From Symsagittifera roscoffensis (lineage: Eukaryota; Xenacoelomorpha; Acoela; Convolutidae): a stretch of DNA of 64,000 nt. The stretch covers positions 3,696,580 to 3,760,579 of the forward strand of contig NC_087063.1 of NCBI RefSeq assembly GCF_963678635.1. Reading direction: 5' to 3'. Positions 18,901 to 28,978 of this stretch are shown here, piece after piece (positions within the stretch are counted from its first letter, which is position 1; every line of letters starts with the position of its first letter). Position numbers and translations under genes: made by a program. The notes beneath the pieces are model-generated. The model was given only the letters and a program-made list of their open reading frames with translations. It did not search any database and was not told where the DNA came from.

Positions 18901-21900
18901 GTGTGGAATTTATGGGTGTAGTGTAATAATTTTGAAGAAATTCTGATTGATTTTCATATATGTGTGATGAAAAGGGTTGTTCATATATGACAGATTCATA
19001 GTCATTTTCGACTTTTATCATATTGATAGAAAGAGTGTTTTCAGTATCACTTTCTGAATCTGATGATGTACAGTTTATTTGATTGAGTTGTAACGTATCA
19101 GTTACTGTGTCATCAATACCTGGAGGGTCTGATGTTGTTTCTGGGTTAGATTGTACTTGATTGATTTGTCTTTGATTCTTAGGTGTACTACTTATGTGGC
19201 GATTATTAGAATTATTATAGTTATTATTATTCCGGTGTGGTGATTGGGAATAATTTCTATAACGATTATTATAACTTGAGTGTCGATTTTGTGAATTATT
19301 TCGCGATCTATTTTGATAATTGTTGTTTGGTCTGTTATAGTTCGATCTATTATATGAGTTATTCCTTGATTGATTGTTCGGGTAATTCTGGTTTCGGTTG
19401 TTTGAATAACTTCTATTTCGATTATAGGAGTAGTTTCTATTCCTATTGTATGATGAATTTCGTGATTGGTTGTTTGGATAGTAGTTATTTCTTGATTGGT
19501 AATTAGATCTAGAAACAAATCGTTGTGTATTTGAATTTGATCTGGAGTAGTTATTTCGACTATTTGGTCTATTGTAGTGATTTTGTGATGAATTATTCGT
19601 GTTTCTTCGTTCTGGTGATCTTCCTCTATAACTTGAGTTATATGGTGATTGATTTCTTGTATAATTTGTATTGTTCGGGAGTGGTTTTCCTGAACTGTTG
19701 TTGCTGTAGACTGTTTTGTTCGGTAGATTTTGATCTTTTTTCATGTATTGATAGAATGATTTATTTGGTTCTTTATATTTTTGAGGTTTATTTTGATTGT
19801 CTTGCTGTTTTTGTCTACATTCGGAAATACTATGTCCGTATCGTCGGCAATAATTACACCATTTTTTGAAAGATGGTTTGCCTTTAAAGTTTGGGTTCTT
19901 TTCGTAAATATTGAGTATTTCAGTGATTTTTTCAACGAGGTCTGTCTCTGATTCCTGTATATTATTAATATTAGTAGGAGTCGTTTCAATTCTGTTAACG
20001 TATTGTAATTTCAGATTTTCCGTTTCTTCTAGTTTCATCGTGATTTCTGCTTGTTCTAATTTGTCTACTAGTTTTCGAAAATCTAAATCGGGTTCTCGAA
20101 TTGAAGAAGGATGGGATGCTCTCTTTTTTATTGCTATTTTCCTTAATTGTGGTGTTAAGGTCATCATTAAGATTTCTGTCATCTTTGTGTTTTTATAGTC
20201 ATGTGTATTTAATGAATATGCTTTTCGAACTAGTGTTTCGATTCGTACTGCTATTTGCTTGATGGTTTCGTTTGGTAATCTGCGAATTTCATTACATAAA
20301 ACTCTTTGTTGTTGTTTGTTTCTTTCGGAGTCAAACATTTTTGAAAATTCCTGTGTAAACCTTTTCCAGTTTGATTTTATTTCTAGAGGTAGTACTGAAA
20401 ACCATTTTTGGGCTGCGCCATCTAAGGTTGTTTGTATTAACGCTGTGCGTCGATGTATCCAATTTTGATGTAGTGGCGTATTAATTGGTTCAGGTCCAAT
20501 ATTTAAAATCAGGTTTGCTGTTACTGCATTTAAATAATCTTCTACAGAATATTCAGGGTCTGTTCCTGTGAAAACCATTAAAGGTTTGTTTGATGTTATT
20601 GATGATCCACCCATAAGGTATGGATTCATTGTCATTTGTAATGATTCTGCTGCATTTGGCATTTGAGAAAAATTTGAAAGTTGGTTTCTTGTTATTTCAT
20701 GTTGTTGGAGATAATATGGGAGTGGTATTTCATTTTGCATTTGTGATGCTTGATACGAGTGTGCAGTCATTGGATTTTGTTGTTGAATTGGTTGAAAAGA
20801 TTGTGTATTAATTAGATTTTGTTGTTGAATTGGTTGTTGATGTTGTGCATCTATTGGTTGTGGAGAAAAATTTCTATGATTTGTACGTGTTTTCTGTATT
20901 CCTTGTCTACGATATTCTTGAGTATTTGGTGCAAATATATCTGGTTGTAAGAAATAATCATCTGAGGATAAATAATCCATTTGATAAGATGTCTGTTTTT
21001 TATTTTTATTTTGTTGAAAAAATGGGTAATTTTCACTGTGATCCTGTGGAGGATTTGTTTGGAAATTTATTGAATTAGGTTGGGTCATTGGGTTATCCCA
21101 ATTTCGAGATCTTGTATATTGGTTAAAATTTCTTTGTGGTTGATTATATGTTTTTGATGGATGTGTATAATTATAATTATGGTCTGTAAAGTTGTTTCTA
21201 GTGAATGTTTTGCGTGTTTTTGATGTTATTGTCATGGGTCTGTATGTTTGGTAATCCATATGTGAATATTTAGGGGCAACCGAAGGTTTAACGGTTGATT
21301 GTAAGGTTACCTGTGTTTGTGAAGGATTTGTATTTCTTGGTGTTGTTAAATTTGGGCGTATTGGTGAAATACTTTGTTGTGTAGTTGTTGTGTGTACAAT
21401 TTCTTCATTTATGAAGTGTGATGGTGTCTGGATATCTTGTTGAGTAAGATTCCTAGTTCCATTGAGGTTTTCATTGTGTATAACTGTAGAGTTTAAACTA
21501 TTATTTTGTGTATCGGGTAAAAATGTATTATAGTTTAATGGTGTCGCATCAATGGTTAATGGTATTACTTTTACATAATCTCTTATGTAAGATATTGTAC
21601 TTATTGCATGACTTGAGATTGTTTGTGGGAAGCTTATAAATGCGGGATGAGACCATTCGGGGTCCCAAACATAATCTGATTGTTCTGTGATAGCGGTATC
21701 ATCGTTCGAGTTTTGGGGTCTAAAATTTTTTCTTGCTTGTGCAATTAAATCAATATTGTGTGTGAAATAATCTATTATGAACCATGCCAAAATTTTTTGT
21801 AGATCGTGTTTTGAATGTTGTGAAACGTCGTCTTTCGTGAAATTTTCTTTAATGATGTTTAAATAACTAGAGAGTAGTGTGATTTCATGTCGTACTCTTA

Positions 21901-22043
21901 AATGTTTAGATGTTTCTGTCGGTGAGACATTTGTTATTGGGATTTCGTTTTCTAATATCGAAATATAACTATATATTATTGCGAAAACTTCATTGGTGAA
22001 TATGGAGTTTGCTCTTTGTGAGTTATGATATTGGATGCTTTTT
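15848..22043 (-). CDS. gag-pol: Gag-protease-RT-RNase H polyprotein (Ty3/gypsy)
   Basis: Numbered from the Leu codon (TTG) at 21790, the order is: Gln/Asn-rich N-terminus; retrotransposon gag domain about 405-560; zinc knuckle CNYCRRYGHSISEC near 645; a long Asn/Arg/Ser/Tyr-rich low-complexity tract about 690-870; protease active site DSGAES near 1030; RT about 1400-1600 with YLDD near 1540; RNase H with CDASNFGIGAALL near 1690 and LFTDHKP. All key motifs are present and there is no internal stop. The frame continues upstream of 21790 to the AT run at 22044-22050, where comparison with copy 2 shows a 2-bp insertion separating it from the true N-terminus (22042-22383). Unusually long, about 2,060 codons plus the N-terminal piece. 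Confidence 0.9.
15902..15908 (-). promoter_or_regulatory. Candidate -1 ribosomal frameshift site C CCC CCA
   Basis: In the gag-pol frame the - strand reads CTC CCC CCA, so the heptamer C CCC CCA fits the X XXY YYZ pattern. Slipping back one base enters the integrase frame, which is open from here on. A simple inactivating indel in a homopolymer is the alternative; copy 2 has lost this region, so no internal comparison is possible. Confidence 0.45.
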
Positions 22044-22383
22044 ATATATATTCTGAAAAAACTTTTGAAAATTCTAAATCAAGATCGTCTGTTTGAATTG
22101 TATATTTTCTATTATTATGGTTTGGTGAGGTGAATTCTATGGAGTAGATTCCATACTGTTGTGTTATGTTGCATATATCTTTTAAGTAGTGGTCTATGAT
22201 TTGTCTTTTGATTTTTACATCTGGGAACTCTGTTTTACATGGACTGATTCCGGGTTCAAATAAATTTAATAGTAAATTTTTGCAAAATATATGCTGTCCT
22301 CTATCAGTGGTTGCATCTACTATAAAAGGAAAGATTTCATCATCATCTGGACTTTCTTCACCTGGAGTGTGCGTTGAGCTCAT
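22042..22383 (-). CDS. gag (N-term): N-terminal part of Gag, separated by an AT slip
   Basis: An acidic start (DDDEIFPF) is followed by a predicted helical segment (IKRQIIDHYLKDICNIT). In copy 2 the same protein continues through the next residues (KSIQYHNSQRANSIF) without a break. Here a TATATATA run, two bases longer than in copy 2, brings a stop at 22042, and the missing residues are found in the gag-pol frame. So this is the real amino end of Gag in the ancestor. Its ATG lies inside the 3' end of the basic ORF (26-nt overlap). Confidence 0.7.
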   Translation of the reverse strand: MSSTHTPGEESPDDDEIFPFIVDATTDRGQHIFCKNLLLNLFEPGISPCKTEFPDVKIKRQIIDHYLKDICNITQQYGIYSIEFTSPNHNNRKYTIQTDDLDLEFSKVFSEYI

Positions 22384-22825
22384 TTTTTCGTTCGATGACT
22401 GTTAATATGTAATTATTAATGTGTCGAATTGGTTGATTCCAATTGTATAAATGTACTGGTTTGTGTTTATACTGCTTTTTTATTCTTCTTTTTCCTCTTT
22501 TTGATGGATTTGAAGTTGTTTCTGAGTCAGAAAAATATAATTGATCGTGAAGTGGGTAATTTTTATCTATTGATTCTTTTAGTTTGTAAAGTTCGTCTAA
22601 ACTGTTGGTTTCTGATTCTGAAAATGCGTTTCGATTTTTTGAAAATCTTTTTCGTGTTATTTGTCTTTGTTTCGTTATTATTTTTCTTTTTAGTGTTTGT
22701 CGTTTTGTTCGAATGTATCCAACTGTTTGTGTATGAGGTGTGATTACAAGGTCGTATTTTTTGTTATCTATTTCACAATTGTGTAAAACGATTGTTTGTT
22801 TATTTCCTAGGTTTTTAAATGACAT
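22358..22825 (-). CDS. Small basic accessory protein, 155 aa
   Basis: First ORF after the leader. The protein is strongly basic, with clusters KRQTLKRKIITKQRQITRKR and KRGKRRIKKQYKHK separated by a Ser/Asp/Glu-rich stretch, so it may bind nucleic acid or enter the nucleus. No known domain. Its 3' end overlaps the Gag start by 26 nt. The copy 2 counterpart (42304-42771) matches almost throughout but has one in-frame TAA. Retroviruses encode small regulatory proteins of this composition, which is analogy only. Confidence 0.6.
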   Translation of the reverse strand: MSFKNLGNKQTIVLHNCEIDNKKYDLVITPHTQTVGYIRTKRQTLKRKIITKQRQITRKRFSKNRNAFSESETNSLDELYKLKESIDKNYPLHDQLYFSDSETTSNPSKRGKRRIKKQYKHKPVHLYNWNQPIRHINNYILTVIERKNELNAHSR

Positions 22826-23346
22826 AAGGTTTAGGATGACGGATGCAAAAGGTTGTTAAATGATTTCTATTTTCCTAAACTGTTAGTTCTTACGATTTTT
22901 TGGTTAGCTTAACCTGGGTCTATTTGTTCAGGGTTGGAGAGAAAAGTATATCGATTCCGAAGAATGATTTTTTACTTTCTCGTGGCTAGTATAAGTTAAG
23001 GTGTTAACTTACTTAATCTTACTTAGGGGTAGTGATTGTGTTCAAGGGTTGGAGAATAGTAAATCGATCCACAAGGTTCAGGTATAATTAGAACGCGAGT
23101 AGTTCGTTAGATACTATTTTAAACTTACTAAGTCTAAGATTTATCCTGGGTCTGGTAAGAGGGGGGGTCAAGTGAAGGATGAATAACCGAAGTTCTTCAC
23201 TATTTATCCTAATTTGAATGATTAGTTTTGTTTAAAAATTTCTATTAGTCTTAGGTCTTTAGAAAGGGTTGGGTAGTGAATCGACGTTTTAGGTCGTTAG
23301 ACACTAATTAAGTGGGTGGGGGAGAACAAAGTTGTTCTGTTTGATC

Positions 23347-23421
23347 CAAGGATAAGCCTTGATGATCAAATTTGAAATTTAATTAAGTAGAAAATGATTT
23401 AAGATCCAAGGAGAAGCCTTG
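23347..23421 (-). promoter_or_regulatory. Two tandem leader hairpins
   Basis: CAAGG-ATAAG-CCTTG (23347-23361) and CAAGG-AGAAG-CCTTG (23407-23421) are two perfect 5-bp stem-loops 60 nt apart. Each is embedded in GATC...GATGATC (for example AGATCCAAG...CCTTGATGATC). They could be repeated RNA recognition sites in the leader. Confidence 0.4.
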
Positions 23422-24056
23422 ATGATCTGGTTTTAAAATTAAGTGAATTTAAGTTTTAATAAAATTTTAAATGTGTGTAAAGGAAAGATTTAGTGTTTTG
23501 ATGATATTAGTGGGTTTATGATTGCTGTTATGTTTTAGGTGATGGAGCTGGAACAACAGGATGATTTATGATTACTAACCATTTATTGTCATGCTACTAA
23601 TTTTTATTTTTTATTTTTCAATAATTATTTTTCAAACATGTTTTGTATATTACTGCAGAGTTTTAGGAAAACTATCTTAGATCTTTTTATCAATCGTTAT
23701 TGTATATTAATAATTTTGTTTAGCGCCTGAAATGATTTTGAAGATTAACTTCAAGGTTTTATGTTTGCAAATGAAAATCTAAATTCATTGCCAGTAGTAT
23801 TCTAAATATAAAAGTTTGTTCTGGTTTTTGCCTAACTATCATATAGCTATATGGCAAGTTTCTACTTTGTCGTATGTCGTCTCTGGTTCGAGGTCTTCTT
23901 CCAATTCCGGGTAGTTCTGTTATGGTTCGGAATATTGGCTCTGATCTATTGAGTCGTAGAGACATTTCGATTAAATTGTCGTATAACATTTTGTAAATGT
24001 TTTTGTCTAATTTCTAATCTATTTTGGTTAATTCTAAGCTATTAAGGTCTTGTTCG

Positions 24057-24074
24057 AGACTTATGGTCGCACCA
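24057..24074 (-). promoter_or_regulatory. Candidate primer binding site
   Basis: On the - strand, two bases after the 5' LTR end, the sequence reads TGGTGCGACCATAAGTCT. It starts with TGG, as needed to pair with the CCA end of a tRNA. I could not match it to a specific tRNA. Confidence 0.45.
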
Positions 24075-24076
24075 GA

Positions 24077-24486
24077 TGAGTTATGACTGGAGTGTATAAC
24101 TCATAGAGTAATTTCGGATAGGGTACACCGTCTGCTCGTCACGCTATCTTATTTTCGGCCGGATAGATTCGTGCAACTTCTTAGTCTAATACCGATCCTA
24201 ATCTTACTCTTATACTATCTAGTCTCAGGTTGTTTAACTAGTCTCTGCTAGGCTCAATAGATCTAGGGTATACTGGTTTATTGCGGCTGCTGAAGTGCTC
24301 GGGAGAGTCCAACTAATTTCTAAGTTAAATTCAAATCTCTCTGGTGCTGAAATTACAAGTAACTTCAGCACTTACAAATAAGTGGGTTGTTAGTTAGATG
24401 GATCATGATTGGTTAATATTAAATACTTTACATTGGTAAAATATCTAATTTATCCAATCATAAAATGTAGTTTAGATCAGGTTCCA
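24077..24486 (-). repeat. 5' LTR of element copy 1
   Basis: 410-bp direct repeat of 5575-5984. It ends in TTCCA on the + strand and is followed by the ATAG target duplication (24487-24490). No difference from the other LTR was found by eye, so the insertion is recent. Confidence 0.95.
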
Positions 24487-24752
24487 ATAGATTTGGTTTT
24501 TTTTATTGTTTATTTTTACCGTTTACTTTTGTACTGATACATATCTTCGGAAAAAACTGAATCTCAATTTATATTAAATTTATTGAATTAAAGCTTAGAA
24601 AAATAACCAAAAATACATGCATATATTTATAAAGCAGGAACAAGCACAACAGCGGTTCTTTGTGATGAGATGAACAGCTCGTATGTTGGTCCTTTCCTGT
24701 GTGGATAAATCGTTTTAACTTCAACTTTACAAGAATAAATTGTATTTTTCAG

Positions 24753-24895
24753 GTCACGACACAACGGCAGCTGCCATGTCTTTTGTACTGCAGATGTTGT
24801 GCAACTACCCGGAAGTGATGCAGAAACTACAGGAAGAAGTAGACGAGGCTTTCGCCACTGTAGCTTTGGAAGAAGAAAATGTCCAGGAGGTCAAG
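24753..24895 (+). CDS. Cytochrome P450 (CYP4-like), exon 5
   Basis: The exon begins GT after TATTTTTCAG and completes Gly of the I-helix: GHDTTAAAMSFVLQMLC, the oxygen-activating motif with the conserved Asp-Thr-Thr. It runs to EEENVQEVK in phase 0 before GTCAGA. It pairs correctly with exon 4 despite the 18.9-kb element in the intron. No break seen. Confidence 0.92.
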
Positions 24896-24953
24896 GTCAG
24901 ACAAAACATCTTCTGCTGTATTATATATACTAGCTTATATCAGATCTCTTTAA

Positions 24954-25130
24954 CCCGAGTCGAGATTTTTCACCAAATTTGAAGCAAGATTTGAGCGTTT
25001 TTTTTTTAGACAATTGCGCTCAAAATCTTGCTTCAAAATGAGCGGTTTAAGCGGTTTTTGAACGGTTTATCAAAAAAAAACGCTCAAAAACCGTTCAAAT
25101 TTTGAGCGGTTTTGAGCGGGATCTCGACCC
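24954..25130. repeat. Nested foldback / MITE-like element
   Basis: Inverted ends CCCGAGTCGAGAT (left) and ATCTCGACCC (right) enclose two inner inverted repeats: GAAGCAAGATTTGAGCG against CGCTCAAAATCTTGCTTC, and TTTTGAACGGTTT against AAACCGTTCAAA-like sequence. It lies in P450 intron 5. No clear target duplication. Confidence 0.6.
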
Positions 25131-25496
25131 GTGAACTATTTCCTCTCTTTTGCAAAAGAAAGTAGTGAGAGGGGAGGGGGAGGCAGATCTGTTACTAGGT
25201 ACAAAAAGTGTATATGCTTAACCGTAAAATAACTTCATGTATCTGGGTTACATGGCCATTGGAAAACTTGGATTACCTGCAAGGAATTTAAAGAGTCCAG
25301 AGGAATCCTGGACTTCTTGGCAGGAACCATCCAGGACATTGATTGACCAGAAGTCTAGGATTCAGAGGAGGTCTCAGCTACTCAAATCAAGAACTGCAAT
25401 TTTATCCGACAAAACATAACCCAAATGAGTTTTGACCTCCCTAAATATTCTATTGTTCAGCGGTTTTTGTGAAACTTAACCTGAGCATTTTCACGG

Positions 25497-25550
25497 GTGA
25501 ATCTGATTTGTTCTAGTAAGTTCTTCAAAGCATGCCACAGTTTAGCTGTC
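25497..25550 (+). repeat. Duplicated splice acceptor with start of exon 6 (decoy)
   Basis: GATTTGTTCTAG followed by TAAGTTCTTCAAAGCATGCC at 25505-25536 repeats the true intron-exon boundary at 25579-25610, 74 bp downstream. In the upstream copy the first codon after the acceptor is TAA rather than AAA, so its use would end the protein at once. Confidence 0.7.
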
Positions 25551-25590
25551 TGTGTGAAATTTTTTCACGGGGGAATTTGATTTGTTCTAG

Positions 25591-25802
25591 AAAGTTCTTC
25601 AAAGCATGCCTTATTTGGACGCAGTGTTGAAGGAGGGACTGCGTATGTTCCCTTCAGTCCCTTCTATCGGGAGAACCCTCACTGATGACATAGAGATAGA
25701 GGGCTACAAACTACTCCAGGGCACTCAGGTCATACTTCACATATATGCCATACATCATGACCCGGAGTTGTATAGTGAGCCATACACGTTCAACCCCGAC
25801 AG
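25591..25802 (+). CDS. Cytochrome P450 (CYP4-like), exon 6
   Basis: The exon reads KVLQSMPYLDAVLKEGLRMF (K-helix with ExxR: KEGLR), then PSVPSIGRTL, then IEGYKLLQGTQVILHIYAIH and ending EPYTFNPDR (PERF region). ExxR Glu and Arg lock the heme pocket in all P450s. It starts in phase 0 after TTGTTCTAG and ends two bases into Arg before GTAATG. Start choice is fixed by frame and by the family alignment (KxLQxMxYLDxVxKE). Confidence 0.92.
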
Positions 25803-26175
25803 GTAATGAACGTAGTCTCAAATAAGTAATTGATTTTGATTAGATTTTGATTTATCTGTGCCAAATTAATTAGCATCTGATTAATGAGATTTATTTTTTG
25901 CAACCATTTATGCCAATTAAAAACTTAATAACTTAAAAAATATGTTATTTTTAATTGATTAGAAAAAACTCCCAAAGAGCATTTGAGTTCATAAACGCTG
26001 AAAAATTCAAGATCAAAATAAAATAAACTTCAATTTTAATATAGTAACCTTCAACTTCATTAAATTTAAATTTTGTTTGTGTTCTTTCAAGTTATCTAAA
26101 GTATAGGTTATCTGAAAAAATCTGAAGCGAGCGAATTAAATGGTTTATTTTATTGTTTTGTTTTCGCTATTGCAG
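25803..26175 (+). other. P450 intron 6, no gene seen
   Basis: AT-rich intron with GTAATG and TATTGCAG ends. Nothing else was recognised. Confidence 0.6.
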
Positions 26176-26234
26176 ATGGATTAACAAAGAAGTGCCGATC
26201 GATGAACACCCATACTGCTACGTCCCATTCAGCG
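26176..26234 (+). CDS. Cytochrome P450 (CYP4-like), exon 7
   Basis: A short exon reading RWINKEVPIDEHPYCYVPFS, the segment just before the heme-binding loop (family: '[17 protein letters not shown]'). It ends one base into the Ala codon before GTCAGT. Either copy of the terminal exon can complete it. Confidence 0.88.
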
Positions 26235-26679
26235 GTCAGTCCACAAATAAGTCTATTTTAATTAAAAGAATTCATTGTAAATCCAAAACGTAAAAAATCT
26301 TTATTGGATTTTTGAAAATGGAGTTCTTTGGAAGCTCAAAATTTTATAAAATGTACTCAATACCTTTTTTTTCAAATTGGGGTCATTTTTCGGCGTGATA
26401 TAATTAAGGGATCTCAACAAAAAAATATTTCTGAGGCATATTTGACGGTCATACTAAAATAATTGAAAAATAATTTTTTTAGAATAACAACTAGAAAAAC
26501 GAAAAATTTGAAGTTTCCCAAAAATTTTTCAGAACTTTTTGAACTTTTGAAGTTTTCGATTCAGACAAGGAGGTAAAATACTACAACTGAAATTCTGTGA
26601 GAAAAAATATGTTTTTACGGCTTAATTAGGTTATTAGTAAGCTTTTAGGCCACTAAAAAAACCTACGCATTTTTTCGTG

Positions 26680-26999
26680 GATTCGACCCCATGCCTACCC
26701 AAAGGGTTCCCCCAGTGTAATGTTTTGAGATATCCATATTTGGTGACGGACGCTTTGGCCTTTGGTGCTAATAAAAACTGATTTTGAGGAGGAGCGCGCG
26801 CCAAAAAAAGCCGTTTTTTGCCTGTTTCTCTAAAAGTTTGCCTGCGGCGCACAAAATTTGGCCAAAACAGGGTCTTTTAAATGATTTGGGAGAGCTCCGA
26901 AAATTAATTTGGTCGACCTCAAAAAAAATCAATAAAAATTTTGGAAATTTTTTGAAAAACCGTCTCCACCATTCGAGAAAATCTCATATCCGCCCATGG
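26680..26999. mobile_element. hAT-like MITE copy A (left of exon 8a)
   Basis: Contains the family landmarks GAGATATCC, GCCTGCGGCGCACAAAATTT, GGTCGACCTCAAAAAAAATC, and ends CGAGAAAATCTCATATCCGC followed by CCATGG. Its right flank (TTCACTGATTTATTATT) is the same as that of the hybrid MITE ending at 29402. The left end is diverged. Confidence 0.7.
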
Positions 27000-28978
27000 T
27001 TCACTGATTTATTATTTCTTACTGATTTTTACTGTAAATTCATGCAGAAAAGCTAAATTCTAATCCATTATATTTCATTTTTCTTGAAAAATATAATTTT
27101 GATAGAAAAATGGATTAAATCTTTTATAGTAGATTATAAGAGATTAAAAGAGAATTTCGGAAAAATTGTAATCAATTTTCATTGATTATAATTTATTAAA
27201 CTGTCACCAAAAATGTTATTATTATAATCGTTGATAAATCGTTTACACATCTAAAATTGTCGCTTATAATTAATTATAATTTTGCTAAAAGTGCGATTAA
27301 AATTATAATATAATCGATTATTTTCTCTTTTTACTAGCGGGTATTTATTCGCTCGATTTACGTCGAAAAGTCAAAAACTTCAAGCCGGTTTTCCTCGACA
27401 CTGGATAAACTTTTCCAAAATTTTTTAAATGTTCGAATTACAATTGGAAGGGCTTCAATATGAAATATCATTCAACTCTCGCCGATGATTGTTTGTGTTA
27501 GTTGAGTTTTGCGTGGAAAACAAAAAAACTTGCGTAAAAAAAAACAAATAAAATGGAGATCAGTTTAATTCATAATAGGAGTTTTTTATGGATTATAATG
27601 GGTTATAACAGATTATAATGGATTATAATAATTCGTATGAGTTGGAGCCTGTATTTTCCAAAACTTTCACAATATATTCACAATTTTAACGCTACAATTG
27701 CTAAATTGTGTTTGACATTTAGCTGCAGCAAAAACTTAGATTGTTTTCTACTTTCTTTTCGACTTATATTTACCGTGCAAATACGTTAAAATACATGAAA
27801 CGCGTGCTAATTCCCCCACCTCCAACCCCCACACCGACACACCTTTAAACCCCCCTGCAGAACATTACGCAACCTTGCCGACCATTACGCCCTCTCTGCA
27901 GACCTTTACGCCACCAAACGTAAGTGGGTATATTGGCAGGGGTAGGGTAGGTGGGGGTGTAGGCGCGTGGGGGGTCTAAGTTTTTTTGAGGGGGTGGGGG
28001 GTGAGGGTAGGTGAGGATGGGGTTTATAGAGATTATTTGTGATTGTAATTAAAAACTTTATAATTTTTTTTAGATTATAATGCACTTTAATGGGCTTTGA
28101 ATGAATTTGGAACAAAAAAACACTATCGATTATTATACATGGAAGCTCGCTGCTGGTAGGTTAAAAATCTCATATGCTCAACCGTTGAATATGGAGAGGG
28201 GATTTGTTACCAGGTAACATAGGGGTCTAGGGAATAGTCAAAGTCAAAGCGATCCCTTTTCCTCAGGAATTCGATTATTAGATAAATTTTCATCCATTTT
28301 TGGACAATCGACTCTAAATTTTTCAAAAGCATTCAGAAAAATTTTTGTTTTAGAATTAATTTTTCACGACTAGTAATTTTTTTGATCGAATAAGGTATTT
28401 TTTCAGCTGGACCCAGAAACTGCATTGGCCAGAAGTTCGCCCTTCTAGAAGATAAACTGATCATATCATCGATTGCTCGTCACTTCGACCTCAAATCGGA
28501 CACTGAGCACAAAGACATGGAGGTGTTCGGCCAAGTGATCATGCGACCAGTGAAATATTTCAACATTAAATTCACTCGCAGATCTGAACAAAAATGAAAT
28601 GCAAAATAGTAACGCTGAAAAAAAATAACTTTCAACAAAAAGGTCTGTTTTGCGCTAGGTTGTCATTGTATGAATGAGTTTGAACGCCAAGAGATAATTG
28701 ATCCAGGTTCCTGAAATTTCATTGTAAACTGAAAAGTTTAGTTTTTGTAAGAAAGCTAACCTATTTGAACGTTTCTTTTTGCCATTTTGTCTTTTTAAAT
28801 TAAGCTGATAATTTTCCCTTTTCTACCCTTTGTGCTTCTTGAACATCATTGGCCCTCCTAATTGGATGTATGATGAACGTATTTTGTTTGATTTACTCAT
28901 GTTACTCTCAACTACATGTAATTTTATTGATGACAAAGTTTTAGGTCCACCTTCTAGGTGTACATATTTATATAGAAA
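27000..28978 (+). repeat. Tandem duplication unit 1 containing exon 8a
   Basis: About 1,979 bp, nearly identical to 29403-31375. It includes TTATAATC-rich sequence near 27580-27640, a C-rich patch with repeated GACCATTACGCC-like motifs near 27820-27910, a G-rich patch near 27940-28020, the terminal P450 exon and its 3' flank. Confidence 0.9.
28407..28597 (+). CDS. Cytochrome P450 (CYP4-like), terminal exon 8a
   Basis: The exon starts CT after TATTTTTTCAG, completing Ala, then [20 protein letters not shown]: the heme-binding loop with the Cys that ligates the iron. It ends FTRRSEQK and TGA. About 62 residues after the split codon, the usual C-terminal length for CYP4. All conserved residues are present. 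It competes with a second, equally intact terminal exon 2.4 kb downstream; exon 7 could splice to either. Confidence 0.92.

Larger units (their letters stand above)
22826..24076 (-). other. 5' leader of element copy 1
   Basis: About 1.25 kb between the 5' LTR and the first ORF. It contains three degenerate copies of a motif with GGGTTGG...ATCGA (near 22931, 23060 and 23268) and two identical-type hairpins (see 23347-23421). A 76-codon open frame at 23759-23989 (- strand, basic, Arg-rich) has no recognisable features and may be chance. Long structured leaders in retroelements often hold packaging or internal entry signals; that is inference. Confidence 0.55.
5575..24486 (-). mobile_element. 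Giant multi-ORF Ty3/gypsy-type LTR element, copy 1
   Basis: The element is 18,912 bp, bounded by two 410-bp direct LTRs (5575-5984 and 24077-24486) that I find identical by eye, with TG...CA ends and ATAG on both sides. Genes read on the - strand in this order: small basic ORF, gag-PR-RT-RNase H, integrase, two membrane ORFs, a Pro/Ser-rich ORF, envelope-like ORF and a 601-aa ORF. This is about three times the usual Ty3/gypsy length. It lies antisense inside intron 4 of the P450 gene. Identical LTRs imply recent insertion. Breaks seen are a 2-bp AT slip near 22,045 in gag and loss of the start codon of the Pro/Ser-rich ORF. Confidence 0.9.

Noticed and set aside
19192-19869. Open frames in other frames over the low-complexity part of Gag-pol
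   Set aside because: Asn/Arg/Ser/Tyr-rich repeats keep all frames open; only the frame with the zinc knuckle and protease is real.
24041-24076. tRNA-like 3' half next to the 5' LTR (GTTCGAGAC ... CGCACCA on the + strand)
   Set aside because: The T-arm does not fold with standard spacing and no full cloverleaf exists. Only the primer-site reading is kept.
25237-25419. 60-codon open frame in P450 intron 5
   Set aside because: No similarity to P450; it lies between correctly paired splice sites.
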